Source: Rummeliibacillus suwonensis (GTDB lineage: Bacteria > Bacillota > Bacilli > Bacillales_A > Planococcaceae). Taken from it: DNA of 64,000 bases. Each line of letters starts with the position of its first letter. Position 1 is the first letter of the stretch. Positions 36,329-45,627 of this stretch are shown here, one piece after another. The translations under genes and the position numbers were made by a program. Under the pieces are notes generated by a model. The model made no database searches. It saw only the letters and a program-made list of their open reading frames with translations, and was not told the DNA's origin. The stretch covers positions 523,335 to 587,334 of the forward strand of contig NZ_VCBL01000001.1 of assembly GCF_007896435.1 (NCBI RefSeq), given 5' to 3'.

Positions 36329-37624
36329 GTGGAAGAATCCTTAAAGGTGAAAAAAGCGACATATCAATTATGGACTTTTACAATCAGTAAAATCATTTCT
36401 ACTTTAGGGGCTAATGTGTTAGCATTCGGTATCAGTCTCTATATTTTGAAAATGACGGGTTCTGCGACGAGCTTTGCGATGAATATGGTTTGTTCAATAT
36501 TACCGAGAGTCCTCTTGGCATCGATTGTAGGTTTAATGGCGGATCGTTATTCAAAGAAAATGATTATATTACTATCACAGGGATGTACAGTGGTGTTAAT
36601 GGCAGGCTTATTAGTATATGGCTATTTATCAGGAATTACTGTTACCTCTATTTATATTGTCACAGCACTTTATTCCATTACATCTACGTTTAATAGTGTA
36701 ACGTTTACATCATCGATTGCATGCTTAGTAGACCGAACACGAATCCAAAAAGCAATGTCTTTTAATCAAATGGCTATGTCAATTGCAGCAATTGGTGGCC
36801 CAGCTATTGGGGGAATGATGTACGGATTTGTCTCCATAGAAGGTTTTCTAATTGTTCATATGGTAGCTTATTTGATTGCACTACTATTAGAAGCAACGAT
36901 GAACTTTCATCTGTATAGTGAAGTGAAGAACGAAGCCAAAGATGAGGTGAGGATATGGCAAAGTTTAAAAGATGGTTTTCAATATGCCCAAACAAAAAAG
37001 GCTGTAGCAACCATACTATGGGTAGCTTTTTGGATCAATCTATTCTTCACAGCCATGAATGTAGGGGGGATATTTATCCTAGTGGAAGTATTAAAGATCA
37101 AATCACGGCATGTTGGTATCATTGAATCAGCGGGCGCTATAGGGATGTTAGTGGCATCTGTTTTTCTGTCAACTAGAAAACCTTCAACATATCCATTATT
37201 GCAATCAAAGCGATATATCCTATGGATGGCCACTGCATTGGGGTTGGCAACCATACCACTATGGGTAGAGTTTACTTATATGATGAATTTTCTGTTTTTT
37301 ATCACGCTATTCTTTAGCTTTTCGGCATTTGCTGTGTTTATCAATACACCAGTTGGAGTAATGATTCAAACAGAAGTCGAAGAATCGTATAGAGGTAGAA
37401 TATTTGGCATTTTAGAGGCGGTTTCAATGGCCATGATGCCTCTTGGAACAATGGTCTTTGGTTTGTTGTTTGATCGTGTAGATCCACAATGGGTTTTATT
37501 AGGATCAAGTATGATACTGATCGTGATTACTTCTTATATGATGCGTTCATCAGTTATTCAACAAATATATCCACAATTGACTTCCTCTAAATCTCATATA
37601 AAAGAAAAAGTCCAGCATTTATAG
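36329..37624 (+). CDS. MFS exporter (macrolide efflux-like)
   Basis: A 431-aa twelve-helix major facilitator. The motif A-type loop GLMADRYSKKMIILLSQG and the central GGPAIGGMMYGFVSIEGF place it near the MefA/NreB-like drug or metal exporters. The start is GTG 36329, directly after AAAGGAGGAAAAGTA. It is divergent from an XRE/TPR regulator and sits behind three palindromic operators, so it is probably induced by the exported compound or a peptide signal. Its tail overlaps a bidirectional terminator. The substrate is unknown. Confidence 0.85.
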   Translation: MEESLKVKKATYQLWTFTISKIISTLGANVLAFGISLYILKMTGSATSFAMNMVCSILPRVLLASIVGLMADRYSKKMIILLSQGCTVVLMAGLLVYGYLSGITVTSIYIVTALYSITSTFNSVTFTSSIACLVDRTRIQKAMSFNQMAMSIAAIGGPAIGGMMYGFVSIEGFLIVHMVAYLIALLLEATMNFHLYSEVKNEAKDEVRIWQSLKDGFQYAQTKKAVATILWVAFWINLFFTAMNVGGIFILVEVLKIKSRHVGIIESAGAIGMLVASVFLSTRKPSTYPLLQSKRYILWMATALGLATIPLWVEFTYMMNFLFFITLFFSFSAFAVFINTPVGVMIQTEVEESYRGRIFGILEAVSMAMMPLGTMVFGLLFDRVDPQWVLLGSSMILIVITSYMMRSSVIQQIYPQLTSSKSHIKEKVQHL

Positions 37625-37650
37625 AACAAACAAAAGATGCTGAACTTTTG
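37604..37650. terminator. bidirectional terminator between two MFS genes
   Basis: AAAAAGTCCAGCAT pairs with ATGCTGAACTTTT, overlapping the end of the upstream coding region. Both MFS genes point into it. Confidence 0.8.
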
Positions 37651-37658
37651 GTGGAACA

Positions 37659-38828
37659 TTATGCTTCTTTTTGACTGCGTAATGTTCTTTTGCTTACATG
37701 GAATAGGACAAGAATGAGGATGCTGAACAAGGCTAATGTCCCCGAAATTTCATAGACGAGATCGGCTTGTTTTGTAAGAACCCATGTAAAGAACATGGGC
37801 CCGATGATACGCCCTATATTATCCATGGAATAGGAAATACCAGCTGCCGTTCCATACTTTCCACCGGCTTCCTTTGAAGAAAGTGACGTATTTAATGTAC
37901 GAGCTAAAGCATTCCCAGCAGTAAATACACATAGTGCAAATCCTGCAAAGGCTAAACTTTTGGTAAAAGGAAACATAAATAAGCCTATTGCAGTGACTAC
38001 TTGAGCTCCTATTAACCACTTCACTTCAGTACCATCTTTGATATGACGAACAAGTCCTCCCTGAACCATAAAATCTACAAATCCACTGAATAGAAAGAGC
38101 GAACCTAATTGTGCAGAAGTAATGTTGATCTTAGCCATTTGGAATAATTGAAGAGTAGATTCTAAGCCTGCCAATAAAAAGGTCACCATGAAAGAAAATA
38201 CGAATAAGTAACGTATGCGATACTGGAAGAGTATAGAAGCTCCTTTTGGCACAATGGCACGTTTTTGTGATGTTATATGTCGTTCCGGTTCTTTCAAAAT
38301 AATACTTGCATAGATGAATAACAAAAAGATTAGGATGGATGAAACGGTAAATGGTGTAGTTAAACTGATTTTTCCGAGTAAACCACCTAATGCTGGTCCA
38401 AAGATAAAACCAAGACCGATTGACATGCCCATAAAGCCCATATATTTATTGCGATTTTCCTCTGTCGATAAATCACCTACAAATCCTGTCACAGCAGTAT
38501 AAAGCGCACCGGAGAATAAACCACCGATAATTCGGGAAATATAAAGTAATGTCAATGAATTCATAAATAATGAAATTAGTAAAAAGCTAGTACAGAACCC
38601 AAGTAGGCCTATTAAAATTAATCTTTTCCGCCCCATTTTATCACTGAGCATTCCCCAAAAAGGAGCTGTAAAGAAACTTGCGAGTGAGTAGATGGTTAAT
38701 AAGCCACCCACATGTATTTTTGCAAATCCTTGTTGTACCACTACCTCAGGTAAAATAGGGATGATTAATCCAAACCCTAAGTACACAAAAAATTGCACGG
38801 ACATTAGCAAGATAATGGATTTTTTCAT
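37659..38828 (-). CDS. MFS multidrug transporter (Bmr/Blt/NorA-like)
   Basis: A 389-aa drug:H+ antiporter of the MFS. The N-terminus MKKSIILLMSVQFFVYLGFGLI, the motif A loop GMLSDKMGRKRLILIGLLGF, the motif C stretch GLGFIFGPALGGLLG and ISRIIGGLFSGALYTAV are typical of the Bmr/Blt/NorA group. ATG 38828 is preferred; a frame extension to 38852 lacks the expected helix. An imperfect long hairpin (TAGGTTTAC at 38866–38874 with GTAAACCTA at 38912–38920) lies in its leader and could be an operator or attenuator. The substrate is unknown. Confidence 0.88.
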   Translation of the reverse strand: MKKSIILLMSVQFFVYLGFGLIIPILPEVVVQQGFAKIHVGGLLTIYSLASFFTAPFWGMLSDKMGRKRLILIGLLGFCTSFLLISLFMNSLTLLYISRIIGGLFSGALYTAVTGFVGDLSTEENRNKYMGFMGMSIGLGFIFGPALGGLLGKISLTTPFTVSSILIFLLFIYASIILKEPERHITSQKRAIVPKGASILFQYRIRYLFVFSFMVTFLLAGLESTLQLFQMAKINITSAQLGSLFLFSGFVDFMVQGGLVRHIKDGTEVKWLIGAQVVTAIGLFMFPFTKSLAFAGFALCVFTAGNALARTLNTSLSSKEAGGKYGTAAGISYSMDNIGRIIGPMFFTWVLTKQADLVYEISGTLALFSILILVLFHVSKRTLRSQKEA

Positions 38829-38865
38829 GATAGCCCTGCCTTCTATTTTCAAATAGTCAAGAAAT

Positions 38866-38920
38866 TAGGTTTACCTTCATTAGGTGTTAACATTTTGTCA
38901 TCTAAAGGAGAGTAAACCTA
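38866..38920. promoter_or_regulatory. 9-bp inverted repeat in the leader of the Bmr-like gene
   Basis: TAGGTTTAC and GTAAACCTA, 37 bp apart, about 40 bp upstream of the MFS start on the minus strand. It may be an operator; no regulator gene is adjacent. Confidence 0.4.
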
Positions 38921-39139
38921 TAGAACGTAAGATAGTGTAATACGAAGGGTTTCAGTTTGGCAAATGGAAAGCGTGAAATAAGAATCTAAAAAGTAATGGA
39001 CCTATTTTCGATTGCAACTTGCTTATGACGCAGTTTCGCTATGTAGCTGTGACATTTCTCTCACTATTGAGGCTTTTGTTCGGAAAATTTGTATAGTGCT
39101 ATAATAAGAATGATTAAGATAAAGGAGGATTTCGTAACG

Positions 39140-39433
39140 ATGGAAATTACAGCAATCGCTATTATTAAAACAAATGAAGGTACAAAATCCATTCTTGATT
39201 TAGATATTCCTTTACTAATTGATTTGGTACCTGCTCGTACATTCAAAGTAAAAACTGTACTACAATCACTTGGACATACAGATATAGAAGTTGAATCTGT
39301 CAATATGGAAGTTTTTAAAGCCAAAAGTACATTAAACGGCGCTCCACAAGAAACAACTGTTGAGTTTAGCTACGCTTTACGCGGCGGAGATCGTTTATTT
39401 GAATTGACGGAATTACATGGCGTTATTAAATAA
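39140..39433 (+). CDS. small conserved-looking protein, unknown
   Basis: A 97-aa soluble protein (MEITAIAIIKTNEGTK at its start). AAAGGAGG lies ten bases before ATG 39140, and a TATAAT box is about 40 bp upstream, so it is probably expressed. The composition is alternating hydrophobic/charged, suggesting a small alpha/beta fold. I do not recognise the family. A family A repeat begins only 2 bp after its stop codon. Confidence 0.7.
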   Translation: MEITAIAIIKTNEGTKSILDLDIPLLIDLVPARTFKVKTVLQSLGHTDIEVESVNMEVFKAKSTLNGAPQETTVEFSYALRGGDRLFELTELHGVIK

Positions 39434-39435
39434 GT

Positions 39436-39622
39436 AAAACTTCATCCCCTACTGAAATAGGGGAACTCAGGTTAAAGCGCCACGTCCTGTGGCACTACCT
39501 GAGTGACCAACATCATGTTGACCCGAACGAATCAGGCTTCTACAAATAGTTGATCCCATTTATTCTCCTGCTTTTTAGTGGGAAGTTATAAATGGGATCT
39601 GTTCATTCATATGAGGGATAAA
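39436..39622 (-). repeat. family A repeat copy A3 (long form, inverted)
   Basis: The core is at 39477–39496 (one base change), with the outer stem CTCAGGT/ACCTGAG intact and GACCAACATCATGTTG after it. The right end is GAGGGATAAA. It starts 2 bp after the stop codon of the preceding gene. Confidence 0.85.
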
Positions 39623-39670
39623 TGGAGTAGGAGTATTTGTTGCTGCAATGCACTGGAATGAAAAAATAAT

Positions 39671-39720
39671 AAAGGTGATCTCAAAAGTTGTTAGTTGAAC
39701 AATTCTGAGGTCACCTTTTA
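39671..39720. terminator. terminator after copA
   Basis: AAAGGTGATCTCA and TTGTT pair with AACAA and TGAGGTCACCTTTT; on the minus strand it follows copA and ends in Ts. Confidence 0.85.
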
Positions 39721-39763
39721 TTTTTAAAATATATATCAGGTCTTCTGTTCAGAAAAACTATGT

Positions 39764-41968
39764 TTATAATTGAACTCTTTGCAATCGTAATGCATTTAGT
39801 ACGACTGATACGGAGCTAAATGCCATTGCTGCGCCAGCGAGCCATGGTGCAAGCAAGCCAGAGGCAGCGATTGGAATGCCGATGGAGTTGTAGGCTAGTG
39901 CCCAGAACAAATTTTGCTTAATATTCCGTACAGTTAAGCGGCTCATTTTCACAGCATCTACTACTTTCAATAAATCTCCCTTCATAATCGTGATATCTGC
40001 TGCTTCAATAGCCACATCCGTTCCTGTGCCCATGGCTATGCCGATATCAGCTTTTGCAAGGGCAGGGGCATCATTTAATCCATCTCCGACCATGGCAACA
40101 TGTCGCTTTTCTTTTAAAAGTTTTTCGATTTCTGCCGCTTTTTCAGTAGGCAAAACGCCTGCAATGACACGGTCGATGCCAACTTCCTTTGCAATCGTCT
40201 CAGCTGTTTTCGGTTGATCACCTGTAAGCATGATCGTATGAATCCCCATGCTTTGCAATTTGGAGATCGCCTCTTTAGAAGTTTCTTTTACTTCATCTGC
40301 TACAGCAATTGTTGCAACATGTTGTTGATCGATGGCTGCGTACATAACCGTTTTGCCTTCGTCTTCAAAATGACTGTTACAGTTGATCTCAATATGGCGA
40401 TCTTTAAACAATTTTCGAGTTCCAATTATGATTTGTTTATTTTCAACAGTTGCTGCGATTCCTTGACCAGGGATCGCTTTAAATGTTTGAACAGCGGATA
40501 ATTCACCATAATCTTTGCCGTATGTTGTAATCGCCGTTGCGACGGGATGTTCTGAATTACTTTCAGCTGCTGCAATAAGGGGAACTAACGTTTCTTTTTC
40601 ATATTGATCTAGTACTAAAAAGTTTGTGACAGCAGGTGTCCCTTTTGTAATTGTTCCTGTTTTATCGAACACGATTGTATCGATCGTGTTTGTATACTCA
40701 AGTGCTTCAGCTGTTTTAAAAAGCACGCCCGCCTCAGCAGCACGCCCAGAACCGGCCATTATGGATGTTGGTGTGGCAAGCCCAAGTGCACATGGGCATG
40801 CTATTACGAGAACAGCGATCATTCGTTCAAGTGATTGTGTAAAGTCACCATCTGTCAAAAAGAAATAGCTAAGGATAAATGTGATGACAGCTAAAGTGAC
40901 GACAATAGGTACAAAGATCGCTGAAATTTTATCGGCTAGTCGTTGAATAGGAGCTTTTGAACCTTGAGCTTCTTCCACAACACGGATAATGTTTGACAGA
41001 ACTGTATCATGACCGATTTTTTTAGCCTTGATCCGTAATGTGCCGTTTTCGTTTAAAGTAGCAGCATAAACCATATCGCCCGTTGATTTATCAACAGGTA
41101 AGCTTTCACCTGTCAGCATCGATTCGTTTACCGCAGAATCTCCAGAAATAACAACCGCATCAACAGGTATAGATGCTCCAGGTTTTATGATGAGTATATC
41201 GCCTAGCTTTACTTCACGAATGGGTATTTCGAGAGGCTTTCCATTTCGTTCAACAAATGCCGTTTTCGGTTGCAATCGTATCAATTTTTTGATCGCATCG
41301 GATGAGTGACCTTTTGCACGTGCTTCAAATAATTTTCCAAGCAAAATAAGAGTGATTAAAATCGCACTTGTTTCAAAATATAAATCTAAATGATGCATGC
41401 CGATATGTTCGCGATTTTTAAGAACCATATAAACACTGTAAAAGTAAGCAGCGGATGTTCCCAATGCGACAAGTACATCCATATTGGCACTTTTATTGCG
41501 GAGTGCATAATAAGCGCCTTTATAAAACTGCCAGCCAATGCCAAATTGAACGACTGTGGCAAGAGCCCATTGTACATATGGATTCATCAGAAATTCAGGA
41601 ACATAAATGCCTCTTGTGAATGAAAAATGTGCAAACATCGTCCACAAAAGAGGTAGAGAAAAAATGGCAGAGATGATAAATATACGCGTTTTCTTTTCAA
41701 TCTCAATTTGACGATGATCTCTTTCTTCATTTTCTTTGTGAACGACTGCATCATAGCCAAGCTTTTGAATTTTTGCGATAAGTGCCTCTTCATTGAGTTT
41801 TGTACTATCAAAGGACACATGACCGGTTTCAAGAGCTAAGTTAACAGTTGCTTGATCAACCCCCTCTAACTTATTGAGTCCACGCTCAATACGAGCAGAG
41901 CAGGCAGCACAGGTCATTCCTTGAATATCAAGCGTTACTTCTTTATTACTAGTACTGGATGTTGTCAC
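39764..41968 (-). CDS. copA: copper-exporting P1B-type ATPase
   Basis: A 734-aa Cu(I)-exporting ATPase. There is a single N-terminal heavy-metal-associated domain (GMTCAACSARIERGLNKLEG); B. subtilis CopA has two, so this is a one-domain form. The membrane CPC motif (ACPCALGLATP), the phosphorylation motif FDKTGTITKGTPAV, the HP motif (SNSEHPVATAI) and MVGDGLNDAPALAKADIG are all intact. The start is GTG 41968, with GGAGG eight bases upstream. It is the third gene of a csoR-copZ-copA set; a family A repeat separates it from copZ. Confidence 0.96.
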   Translation of the reverse strand: MTTSSTSNKEVTLDIQGMTCAACSARIERGLNKLEGVDQATVNLALETGHVSFDSTKLNEEALIAKIQKLGYDAVVHKENEERDHRQIEIEKKTRIFIISAIFSLPLLWTMFAHFSFTRGIYVPEFLMNPYVQWALATVVQFGIGWQFYKGAYYALRNKSANMDVLVALGTSAAYFYSVYMVLKNREHIGMHHLDLYFETSAILITLILLGKLFEARAKGHSSDAIKKLIRLQPKTAFVERNGKPLEIPIREVKLGDILIIKPGASIPVDAVVISGDSAVNESMLTGESLPVDKSTGDMVYAATLNENGTLRIKAKKIGHDTVLSNIIRVVEEAQGSKAPIQRLADKISAIFVPIVVTLAVITFILSYFFLTDGDFTQSLERMIAVLVIACPCALGLATPTSIMAGSGRAAEAGVLFKTAEALEYTNTIDTIVFDKTGTITKGTPAVTNFLVLDQYEKETLVPLIAAAESNSEHPVATAITTYGKDYGELSAVQTFKAIPGQGIAATVENKQIIIGTRKLFKDRHIEINCNSHFEDEGKTVMYAAIDQQHVATIAVADEVKETSKEAISKLQSMGIHTIMLTGDQPKTAETIAKEVGIDRVIAGVLPTEKAAEIEKLLKEKRHVAMVGDGLNDAPALAKADIGIAMGTGTDVAIEAADITIMKGDLLKVVDAVKMSRLTVRNIKQNLFWALAYNSIGIPIAASGLLAPWLAGAAMAFSSVSVVLNALRLQRVQL

Positions 41969-41982
41969 TGAAAATGCCTCCT

Positions 41983-42205
41983 TTTATCCCGCGTTAACGG
42001 GCAGTAAGACCCCCACCTCAAGGTTTAGAGAGAAACAAACGAAGAAAGATAGGTGGGGATCAACTGCCGCATGCGCCCGATTGGTTTGGGCCAACAAGAT
42101 GTTGGTCCTTCAGGTGTTGCCACAGGACGTGGCGCTTTTAACCTGAATTCCTCTAGTTCAGTGGGGGATGAAGAAAACCCCCACTGATAGAAGCCACACT
42201 TTATA
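41983..42205 (+). repeat. family A repeat copy A4 inside the copper operon
   Basis: A long-form copy lies between copZ and copA, in the orientation opposite to the operon. The core is at 42116–42135, the outer stem CAGGT/ACCTG is intact, and TTTAT is at both ends. It replaces the usual short copZ–copA gap with about 300 bp. Confidence 0.9.
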
Positions 42206-42266
42206 TACCTGCAAGGGGTATAAAAATATGCTAAAAATAACTGCAAAGATTGCAGCTATTTCCAGA

Positions 42267-42479
42267 TTATTTAACGATATAGCCTTCTTCTTCGATGGCT
42301 TCTTTAATGCTTTCAGTTGTTACTTTAGAATGATCAAAATCTACATCTACTAGACCTTTTTCTAGATTGACATTTACACTTTTTACGCCGTCTAAATCGC
42401 CAACACCTGTTTCTACTGCTTTTACACAATGCCCACAAGACATACCTTCTACTTTTAATTGGATTTTTTCCGTCATCAT
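42267..42479 (-). CDS. copZ: copper chaperone CopZ
   Basis: A 70-aa ferredoxin-like heavy-metal-associated protein that hands Cu(I) to CopA. The metal-binding loop is GMSCGHCVKAVE (Cys about residues 15 and 18). The fold is complete: LKVEG, then VKSVNVNLEKGLVDVDFD. GGAG six bases before ATG 42479 sets the start. It follows csoR by ten bases in the same operon. Confidence 0.95.
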   Translation of the reverse strand: MMTEKIQLKVEGMSCGHCVKAVETGVGDLDGVKSVNVNLEKGLVDVDFDHSKVTTESIKEAIEEEGYIVK

Positions 42480-42489
42480 GAAACACTCC

Positions 42490-42798
42490 TTATTTTCTCA
42501 TTAGTTTTTGAAAAGTTGTAACAAGTTCATCTAATACCGCGTCATCACCTTCAGCTAAACGATCCTTGACACAACCTTTTAAATGGCCTTCAAGTAATAC
42601 TTTAGCTACACTATTGAGCGCAGATTGTGTAGCGGATAGTTGAGTAATAATATCATCGCAATAAACATCTTTCTCGACCATGCCTTTAATACCGCGGATT
42701 TGACCTTCAATACGATTTAAACGAGTGGTTAAATCCTTTTTTACATGTTCGGGATGGTGACTTTTGCGACAAGAATGGTTTGTACATTCTTCTGTCAA
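42490..42798 (-). CDS. csoR: copper-sensing repressor CsoR
   Basis: A 102-aa DUF156-fold repressor that leaves DNA upon Cu(I) binding. The Cys-His-Cys copper site is conserved: Cys47 (DVYCDDII), His72 and Cys76 (LEGHLKGC). An unusual N-terminal extension carries further Cys/His residues (Cys5, His8, Cys10, His14, His15). The start is TTG 42798 with GGAGGTG seven bases before. A palindromic operator lies about 30 bp upstream. Confidence 0.95.
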   Translation of the reverse strand: MTEECTNHSCRKSHHPEHVKKDLTTRLNRIEGQIRGIKGMVEKDVYCDDIITQLSATQSALNSVAKVLLEGHLKGCVKDRLAEGDDAVLDELVTTFQKLMRK

Positions 42799-42829
42799 AA
42801 GTATTCACCTCCTATTGTTTATAAAATAT

Positions 42830-42848
42830 CATACCTTATGGGGGTATG
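42830..42848. promoter_or_regulatory. CsoR operator
   Basis: CATACC-TTATG-GGGGTATG, the GC-rich TACC…GGTA palindrome used by CsoR, located upstream of csoR. Confidence 0.8.
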
Positions 42849-43091
42849 TAAAGAAGAATGATTGTGAAGAAAAATGATGTCAGTCAAAAGTATGATTGTA
42901 AGAAAATAGTGTATGTAGTATGATAATTACCCATACGATATGTAACAATATTGAAATTATTTATATGGATAAAAAATGTTATGATAATAAGGAATAAAAA
43001 GTATTTTATTTGTTTATGATTGAATAGTAGTAGCAACTTTTATAGAGGTGCTACGTCATATAAAATATAAGAAATAGAAGAGGTGGAAGGT

Positions 43092-43229
43092 ATGTCAAGA
43101 AATGTAGATGTAACAAAAATAATTGCGAATTTATCAAAACTTGGCGTTAAGGCAACGACTACTAAGTCTCGCTTAGAATTATTAAAAGCATTAGCACCAC
43201 CAAAATCATCTCCACAAACTCAAAACTAA
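43092..43229 (+). CDS. 45-aa small protein, unknown
   Basis: ATG 43092 follows GAGGTGGAAGG, and the frame ends with TAA at 43227–43229. It is flanked by a good terminator at 43247. The peptide starts MSRNVDVTKIIANLSKLG and ends LKALAPPKSSPQTQN: a basic amphipathic helix followed by a Pro/Ser tail. It has its own transcription unit, so it is probably real. The family is not recognised. Confidence 0.7.
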   Translation: MSRNVDVTKIIANLSKLGVKATTTKSRLELLKALAPPKSSPQTQN

Positions 43230-43246
43230 CTCGAACACAATTATTA

Positions 43247-43277
43247 ACTTCGGTCGTAGCATAACCGGAGTTTTTTT
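43247..43277 (+). terminator. terminator after the 45-aa gene
   Basis: ACTTCGGT (43247–43254) pairs with ACCGGAGT (43264–43271), followed by seven Ts. Confidence 0.9.
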
Positions 43278-43300
43278 ATGCTCGCGTTTTTAACATACAG

Positions 43301-43346
43301 AAAAACAGTCCAGAGAGATGAAATAGGTTCTTGGACTGTTTTTAAG
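43301..43346. terminator. terminator of rodA
   Basis: AAAAACAGTCCA pairs with TGGACTGTTTTT around a 19-nt loop; on the minus strand it follows rodA. Confidence 0.85.
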
Positions 43347-43389
43347 TTTGATGCCAATAAGGCTATTTCGAATTACTTTCAATTTTTAA

Positions 43390-44581
43390 TTAAAAATCAT
43401 CATCATCATGATTACCAAACATGTAGGTTTGATGGTGGAATTTCATACTAAACACTAAGCCTAATGCAAGTGCATTCCCCATCATCGAACTACCACCGTA
43501 ACTAATGAATGGTAATGGAATCCCTGTAATTGGAAGTACTTGAGTGGTCATGCCGATATTTTCAAGTACATGGAAAGTTACCATGGCAATAATACCTGCA
43601 CAAACATAAGTACAGAACGGATCTTTCATCCGCAAAGTAAGTTTTGTTAAATGAAAGATTAAGAAGAAAAACAAACAAATAACAATACTTGCTCCGATAA
43701 ATCCATATTCTTCACCGATCACACTAAAGATAAAATCAGTATGGTTTTCGGGTACATATACTTCACGATGCTTGAAACCCTTACCGAATATTTCACCGGA
43801 TCCAATCGCATTTAAAGAAGAAATCAAATGGTACCCATCTCCAGATGAATAAGAGTAAGGATCTAACCATGAATAAATACGTGCAAATTGGTATGAGCTA
43901 AACCCAAACTTTTCAGCAAGGAAATCTTGCATATAAAGTGCCATCCACAATAGGGAACCACCAAGTGCAACAGCAGATGCAGCAACTGGTAAAATGATTT
44001 TCCATGATATTCCTGCTACCAGTACAGTGGCTGCCGTAATAGCAAGGAATACTAATGAAGTACCAAGGTCAGGCTGTTTCACAATCAGTGCTAACGGAGG
44101 TAATAGTACTAAAAAAATTTTTCCTAAAAGAATAAAATCAGTTTTTATCGATCTCATCGGATGGATTTCATGGTGTTTACTGATTGTACGTGCGAGTGCA
44201 AGGATAAAAAATGTCTTCATAAACTCTGACGGTTGGATATCAGCAAACCCTAAATGGAACCAGCTTTTAGCACCATTTCTAGGTTCAGCAATTTGACCAA
44301 CACCACCAGGAGCAATCATTAAGAGGATAAGAATAAATATCCCCGCACCATATAAGTACCAGGCCATTTTTTTGTATTGATCTGGCTCAAAATACATCAT
44401 GGCCGCTATAATACAGGCACCTACGAAGTACCAAAAAAGCTGTTTTGGTATGAAGTTTATACCATATTGTCCTGAAGTTTGTGCGGAGGCAATAGCCAAC
44501 ACACTGATGATACAAAATAGTATCATTATAAAAGCGAGCGTCCAGTCAAAACGATCGGAAAAACTCTCTCTTTGAATTCAT
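43390..44581 (-). CDS. rodA: rod-shape/SEDS peptidoglycan polymerase RodA, with apparent frameshift at the 5' end
   Basis: A SEDS glycosyltransferase that polymerises lipid II during cell elongation, with about ten membrane segments. PITGIPLPFISYGGSSMMGNAL and the catalytic-loop region KFGFSSYQFARIYSWLDPYS are typical of RodA/FtsW. From ATG 44526 the frame starts in the middle of the first membrane helix (MILFCIISVLAIASAQTSG). Upstream in that frame lies SDRFDWTLAFI, the missing N-terminal part, but no start codon. The best start, ATG 44581 behind AGGTGA, is one frame off: it reads MNSKREFFRSF then stops at 44546. One base too many (or two too few) in the AGAGAGAG/TTTTT stretch (44563–44573) would explain this. 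Confidence 0.88.
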
Positions 44582-44845
44582 AATAGTCACCTAAATTAGT
44601 AGATTTAACACAAGGGTTGTCTAGTTCACACGCCACATCCTTGAAAATGCAATTCTTTAACAAGAGGCCAATTTCAAGTCTATCTACAGTGTTATTCAAA
44701 TTTAAACAGCGTGTTTCACCTTTCAAATATTATAGTCTATATTATTGTATCACGCTCGTGTACAAAGTTGTGACGAAATCGAATCACAAATGTTTCAAAT
44801 TTTGTATTTACATCTTATAATAGAAATGGAAATGAGGTGATCGGC

Positions 44846-45598
44846 TTGGCAAAAAAAATGCGAACTGCTGATGATTTTCTACATCATTTATATGTACATA
44901 TGAACGAATTAAACCAATTTGTTATTTTTAGCGGTTTAACTTTCCGTGAATTTGTCTCTTCAGTCGGTCCGCTTCAAAATATTTTGCTACTAAAAAATGA
45001 ATACGAAGATGGTTCATTCAACATGCATACACAGTTAGAGTTCGTAGAGGCGAAGGGAATACCAAAGTTTGTGAAAAGGGTAATGGATTCCAAAGGAGAT
45101 TTGTGTTGGATCGATTTTTCAGATGAACGTAAGTTGAACTTGCTAACGCCGCAAGAGCAGGCAGAATTACTCTATATTGGTCATAAAAAAGAGCCTATCC
45201 GCTCGCCATTTTATCATCAATTACAAAATAAGTATGTATACCTATCAAGTGAAGAGGGAAGATTTTCAAAAATATACTTCCGCGATTTAGAAGATGTAGC
45301 GAAATTAGTAGCGCAATTATTTAATAACATTATTCAAGAGAAAGAACGTGCGACCACATTTTGGAGAAGAAAAGCGAGTAGCTTTACACCGATGTTTACA
45401 AAAGAAATGATGAGGAATTTTCGTGAGGATGCAAAAGATGGTGTGTTATTTTCTATGTACAAAATAGAAAAGCCCAAAATTGCTTATGTTATGGAATTAC
45501 GTAGTATTTCAGATGATGATTTTCCAGATGAAATATGGGATGATTTAAATAGCATTTTGAAGAAAAAGCCTGATAAGATTTTAGAAACCCATAAGTAA
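44846..45598 (+). CDS. conserved-looking protein of unknown function
   Basis: A 250-aa soluble protein. The start TTG 44846 (MAKKMRTADDFLHHLYVHM) has GAGGTGATCGGC just upstream; a GTG at 44837 is in frame but lacks a site. The sequence is charged and mixed alpha/beta, with no membrane segment, signal or metal motif. The stretch FREDAKDGVLFSMYKIEKPK and the Trp-rich DEIWDDLNSIL near the end may be family marks. I do not recognise it. It is divergent from rodA and precedes repeats and ddl. Confidence 0.7.
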   Translation: MAKKMRTADDFLHHLYVHMNELNQFVIFSGLTFREFVSSVGPLQNILLLKNEYEDGSFNMHTQLEFVEAKGIPKFVKRVMDSKGDLCWIDFSDERKLNLLTPQEQAELLYIGHKKEPIRSPFYHQLQNKYVYLSSEEGRFSKIYFRDLEDVAKLVAQLFNNIIQEKERATTFWRRKASSFTPMFTKEMMRNFREDAKDGVLFSMYKIEKPKIAYVMELRSISDDDFPDEIWDDLNSILKKKPDKILETHK

Positions 45599-45627
45599 TC
45601 GCACTTATATATTTTCTTAATAATGGA

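Noticed and set aside
44527..44726. 66-codon frame upstream of rodA whose TAA overlaps the ATG at 44526, suggesting a coupled leader gene
   Set aside because: The overlap is tempting, but this frame starts at a TTG without a good site, and a third frame here encodes the missing RodA N-terminus. I take the overlap to be chance, with moderate certainty.
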